Source of the DNA: Planctomycetota bacterium | GTDB taxonomy: Bacteria; Planctomycetota; Planctomycetia; Planctomycetales; Planctomycetaceae | Direction: 5' to 3' | Assembly: GCA_023417655.1 (NCBI GenBank) | Contig: JAEZFD010000041.1 | Location: 1 to 17,059, forward strand | DNA length: 17,059 nt | Shown here: positions 14,572 through 17,059 of the stretch, one piece after another | Layout: each line of letters opens with the position of its first letter | Position numbering within the stretch: the stretch's first letter is position 1 | Translations under genes and position numbers: made by a program | Notes under the pieces: generated by a model | Databases searched by the model: none | Told to the model about the DNA's origin: nothing | Seen by the model: the letters and a program-made list of their open reading frames with translations, nothing else

Positions 14572-15444
14572 ATGGGGATTCGTTTTTACAAGCCGGTCAC
14601 TCCTGGGCGCCGCGGGGCGACTGTCAGTGATTTTGCGGAAATTACGGACCGCAAGAAGAAGCCTGAGAAAAGCCTGACGATCCGGCTGAAGAAGCACGGC
14701 GGACGTAACTTCCATGGTAAGATTACGTCACGGCACATCGGCGGTGGATACCGCAAGATGTACCGTATCATTGACTTCAAGCGTCGTCTTGATAACGTGG
14801 CAATGACAGTCACGCATATAGAATACGACCCGAACCGATCAGCTCGAATCGCTCTTATCGAGTTCACCTGCCCGGAAACGCAGAAGCAGCAGAAGGCTTA
14901 CATTCTGGCACCGAACGGCCTTAAGGCTGGCGACGTTGTCATGAACGGCCCTGACGCTGAACCGAAGAACGGCAACTGCCTGCCATTGGAAAAGATTCCA
15001 GCTGGCACACAGATTCACAACGTTGAAATGCAGCCAGGTCGAGGCGGTCAGCTTGTGCGAAGTGCCGGCATCAGCGCCGTCATGAACGCAACCGACAAAG
15101 GCTGGGCTCAGATCACTCTTCCTTCTGGCGAAGTTCGTCGCCTGCCCGGCAAGTGTCGTGCGACGATCGGTGTTGTTGGAAACTCCGATCATCAGAACAT
15201 CGTCATCGGGAAAGCCGGCCGTAATCGCTGGAAGGGGATCCGTCCTCATGTCCGCGGTACTGCCATGAACCCGGTTGCTCACCCAATGGGGGGGGGCGAA
15301 GGCCGAACCGCTGGTGGACGACATCCATGTAGTCCGACTGGTAAGCTGGCAAAGGGTGGAAACACACGTAAACGACGGAAGTCGTCGTCAAAGGCGATCA
15401 TTCGGCGTCGACGGTCTCGTCGAAATGGTCTGAAGAAGATCTGA
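14572..15444 (+). CDS. rplB: 50S ribosomal protein L2
   Basis: This 290-residue protein is a complete L2, required for subunit joining and peptidyl transferase assembly. Conserved runs include KPVTPGRRGATVSDF, GGRNFHGKITSRHIGGGYRK, YRIIDFKRR, IEYDPNRSARIAL, YILAPNGLKAGD and VEMQPGRGGQLVRSAG. Near the C-terminus the normally invariant NPVDHPHGGGEG loop reads NPVAHPMGGGEG: the His equivalent to E. coli His229 is kept, but the preceding Asp is Ala and the next His is Met. This loop is coded across a run of nine G (15288-15296). The C-terminal tail is long and Arg-rich. Fifth gene of the operon. Confidence 0.97.
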   Translation: MGIRFYKPVTPGRRGATVSDFAEITDRKKKPEKSLTIRLKKHGGRNFHGKITSRHIGGGYRKMYRIIDFKRRLDNVAMTVTHIEYDPNRSARIALIEFTCPETQKQQKAYILAPNGLKAGDVVMNGPDAEPKNGNCLPLEKIPAGTQIHNVEMQPGRGGQLVRSAGISAVMNATDKGWAQITLPSGEVRRLPGKCRATIGVVGNSDHQNIVIGKAGRNRWKGIRPHVRGTAMNPVAHPMGGGEGRTAGGRHPCSPTGKLAKGGNTRKRRKSSSKAIIRRRRSRRNGLKKI

Positions 15445-15455
15445 TCTCGATCAGA
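15440..15455 (+). other. Hairpin at the rplB stop codon
   Basis: TCTGAT (15440-15445) pairs with ATCAGA (15450-15455) around CTCG. The left arm contains the TGA stop of rplB, so the hairpin begins inside the termination codon region. Confidence 0.35.
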
Positions 15456-15524
15456 GTATCTCGTGAGCAGTGACCGAGTAGCGTCGAATAGTTTTCCGTG
15501 CAAATGATCTAAAGGGATGAGGAT

Positions 15525-15794
15525 ATGGGTCGGTCGCTGAAGAAAGGACCGTTTGTCGATGAAAACCTGTTGAAGAAGATTTCACAGTTGGACTCGAGCG
15601 GATCAAAACAGCAGATCAAAACGTGGGCTCGTCGCTCGACGATTTCACCGGAATTCATCGGACATACGTTCCTCGTCCACAACGGCAAAGCCCACATCCA
15701 GGTCTATGTGACCGAGGACATGGTCGGCCATAAATTGGGTGAGTTTGCTCCGACGCGAACTTTTCGTGGCCACGGTGCAAAAGGCAACCGGTAG
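15525..15794 (+). CDS. rpsS: 30S ribosomal protein S19
   Basis: This 89-residue protein is a complete S19 of the 30S head, near the A-site finger and the subunit bridge. The family pattern is plain: MGRSLKKGPFVDENLLKKI, IKTWARRSTISPEFIGHTF, VHNGKAHIQVYVTEDMVGHKLGEFAPTRTFRGH. ATG 15525 has AAAGGGA (15511-15517) at 7 bases. It is the sixth gene of the operon, followed by an unusually long 181-base spacer before rplV. Confidence 0.97.
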   Translation: MGRSLKKGPFVDENLLKKISQLDSSGSKQQIKTWARRSTISPEFIGHTFLVHNGKAHIQVYVTEDMVGHKLGEFAPTRTFRGHGAKGNR

Positions 15795-15902
15795 CCTGCA
15801 TCGACTGGCTTATCGGATGCGGAATATCGTTTTTCCAGGCTCAGAAGCTGCCGCTCTGACCACGGTATCGGGAACTGAAATCACTATCGCAGGGAACCGG
15901 AG

Positions 15903-15955
15903 AGTTGCCAGAAGGCAACTGGCCGTCTGAGACTGAAGAGTTACTTCGTCAGACG
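15903..15955 (+). promoter_or_regulatory. Two tandem hairpins between rpsS and rplV
   Basis: AGTTGCC (15903-15909) pairs perfectly with GGCAACT (15914-15920) around AGAA. Three bases later CGTCTGA (15924-15930) pairs perfectly with TCAGACG (15949-15955), with an inner stem GAAG (15935-15938) / CTTC (15944-15947). The structure ends 10 bases before the GAGGAAG ribosome binding site of rplV, in the longest spacer of the operon. It may be a protein-binding leader, a processing site or an attenuator; none can be chosen from sequence. Confidence 0.5.
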
Positions 15956-15975
15956 CACGGTGAATGAGGAAGACA

Positions 15976-16320
15976 ATGTCACAGGTCAAAGCAACTCATC
16001 GATTTGCCCGCATTTCGGCCACCAAGGTTAGGCCGTTCGCCGATTTGATTCGGGGAATGTCGGTCGAAGAGGGGCTGAATGCCTTGAAGTACATTCCTAA
16101 TCGCGGTGCTCGGTTCTTGGAGAAGGTGCTGAAAAGCGCAGCTGCGAACGCCGAAGATCGTGGTGCCCGTAACGTGGACAATTTGCCGATCGTGGACGCT
16201 CGCGTCGATGGCGGTCCGATGTTTAAACGCATCCGGCCGCGGTCTCGCGGTCAGGCATTCATGATCCGCCGTCGTTTCGCCCACATCTCTGTGGCGATCG
16301 ACGCACCGGAAGTCGAGTAG
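15976..16320 (+). CDS. rplV: 50S ribosomal protein L22
   Basis: From ATG 15976 this is 114 residues, with GAGGAAG (15966-15972) as its ribosome binding site; an in-frame ATG at 15964 overlaps that site and is less likely. L22 lines the exit tunnel with its long hairpin. The family pattern is KATHRFARISATKVRPFADLIRG, ALKYIPNRGARFLEKVLKSA, ANAEDRGARNVDNL, the loop DGGPMFKRIRPRSRGQAF, and RFAHISVAI. Length is as usual. Seventh gene of the operon, 51 bases before rpsC. Confidence 0.96.
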   Translation: MSQVKATHRFARISATKVRPFADLIRGMSVEEGLNALKYIPNRGARFLEKVLKSAAANAEDRGARNVDNLPIVDARVDGGPMFKRIRPRSRGQAFMIRRRFAHISVAIDAPEVE

Positions 16321-16371
16321 GGACAGGCTGGAACAGTAGTCAGACGACATCAAATTACTGACGAGTGAATT

Positions 16372-17059
16372 ATGGGACAGAAAACACATCCGCTCGGCTT
16401 TCGGATCGGGATCACCGAGGACTGGCGGAGCCGCTGGTACGCCAGCAAAAAAGAATTCGGCGATCTGCTGGTTGAAGACCAGAAGATCCGCCGGTTCATC
16501 ACGACAGAGTACAAATCTGCCGCGATCGAAAAGGTCGAGATCGAACGAACCCGGGATCAGGTTGTTGTGTTCCTGCATTCGGCTCGGCCAGGAATCATCA
16601 TTGGCCGCAAGGGACAGGAAATTGACCGCCTGAAGGCTCGACTCGAAGACGTGTTCGGTCGCCGGATGGAAGTCAAGATCATTGAGATCAATAACCCGTT
16701 CCGGCGGGCTCAGTTGGTGGCTGAAGATATCAGCCAGCAACTCTCCAAGCGAGGAAGCTTCCGCCGAGCAATTAAACGAACGCTCGATCAGGTGATGGAA
16801 GCTGGCGTGAATGGAGTGAAGATTCAGTTGTCTGGGCGTCTTGGCGGGGCAGAAATGTCTCGCTGCGAAAAGGCCAGCCGAGGATCAATTCCGCTGTCAA
16901 CGTTGCAGCGGCGAGTGGATTACGGATTTGCGATCGCCAAAACGGCACAGGGTGTGATTGGCGTTAAAGTTTGGGTCGATTTAGGCGATTACGCGGACGA
17001 GGAGAATACCGATGGCTCTTATGCCGAAACGGGTCAAGCATCGAAAAAACCAAAGAGGT
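16372..17059 (+). CDS. rpsC: 30S ribosomal protein S3 (3' end beyond window)
   Basis: The frame is open from ATG 16372 to the window end, giving 229 residues without a stop, near the full family length. S3 forms the mRNA entry site. It shows MGQKTHPLGFRIGIT, a KH domain with IIIGRKGQEI (GRKG at 78-81), and the C-terminal domain with FRRAIKRTLDQVM, KIQLSGRLGGAEMSR and GVIGVKVWVDLG. After the core, a tail of more than 24 residues (acidic, then ending KKPKR) continues over the start of rplP, so at least 48 bases are read in two frames. The missing stop is a window-edge effect. Confidence 0.97.
   Translation, partial: MGQKTHPLGFRIGITEDWRSRWYASKKEFGDLLVEDQKIRRFITTEYKSAAIEKVEIERTRDQVVVFLHSARPGIIIGRKGQEIDRLKARLEDVFGRRMEVKIIEINNPFRRAQLVAEDISQQLSKRGSFRRAIKRTLDQVMEAGVNGVKIQLSGRLGGAEMSRCEKASRGSIPLSTLQRRVDYGFAIAKTAQGVIGVKVWVDLGDYADEENTDGSYAETGQASKKPKR
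17012..17059 (+). CDS. rplP: 50S ribosomal protein L16 (first 16 residues only)
   Basis: The start MALMPKRVKHRKNQRG matches the N-terminus of L16 and is in the expected operon position after rpsC. ATG 17012 has GAGGAG (16999-17004) at 7 bases; the internal ATG at 17021 would also give the typical MPKRVK start. It lies inside the open rpsC frame, in the +1 frame relative to it. The rest is outside the window. Confidence 0.88.
   Translation, partial: MALMPKRVKHRKNQRG

Noticed and set aside
15739..15930. Rightward 63-codon frame overlapping the rpsS end
   Set aside because: It begins inside rpsS, has no good ribosome binding site or family features, and ends within the rpsS-rplV hairpin region.
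16334..16362. Inverted repeats in the rplV-rpsC spacer (GTCAG/CTGAC, CAGTA/TACTG)
   Set aside because: Only 5-bp stems that compete with each other and have long loops; too weak to list as a structure.
15979..16740. Leftward 253-codon open frame opposite rplV and rpsC
   Set aside because: Antisense to certain ribosomal genes, with no family features.

Overview
The window looks like chromosomal DNA of a planctomycete (probably Planctomycetaceae-like). The reasons are the MoxR / DUF58 / large membrane VWA gene cluster with a VWA-glutamine-amidotransferase-like fusion, ribosomal proteins with lineage-type deviations (an enlarged L3, an unusual L2 loop), and often weak Shine-Dalgarno signals. 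This placement is inference from gene content and protein style; no 16S rRNA or other decisive marker is present.

Layout from left to right. (1) Bases 1-~404 are the end of an IS5-type insertion sequence whose transposase reads leftward off the window; a 56-base hairpin covers the transposase start and ribosome binding site. (2) Bases 668-7346 hold a rightward four-gene cluster: a MoxR AAA+ ATPase, a DUF58 protein with a VWA-like fold, a membrane VWA protein with a BatA-like N-terminus, and a large membrane protein that combines VWA, GATase-like and second VWA domains. Such sets are thought to act as MoxR-chaperoned, metal-dependent assembly or stress modules at the membrane, but the exact role here is unknown. 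(3) gatC-gatA (7523-9303) encode two of the three subunits of the tRNA-dependent amidotransferase and end at a strong 13-bp terminator hairpin shared with the convergent gene. (4) A leftward ACT-domain NAD-type malic enzyme (9430-10854). (5) frr, ribosome recycling factor (11136-11702), with two small hairpins in its leader and a strong terminator behind it. (6) The beginning of the S10 ribosomal protein operon, rpsJ-rplC-rplD-rplW-rplB-rpsS-rplV-rpsC-rplP, in canonical bacterial order from 12168 to the window end, behind a good sigma70-like promoter at 12058-12086.

Most of the window is housekeeping. The points that deserve a second look are the IS-end hairpin that hides the transposase start signals, the VWA/GATase fusion, hairpins in nearly every spacer of the S10 operon (most elaborate between rpsS and rplV), a changed near-universal L2 loop that also carries a 9-G run, a roughly 32-residue basic insertion in L3, and an rpsC tail that overlaps the start of rplP in another frame. 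I saw no CRISPR array, tRNA, rRNA or defence system, and no clear evidence of a wholly new system.
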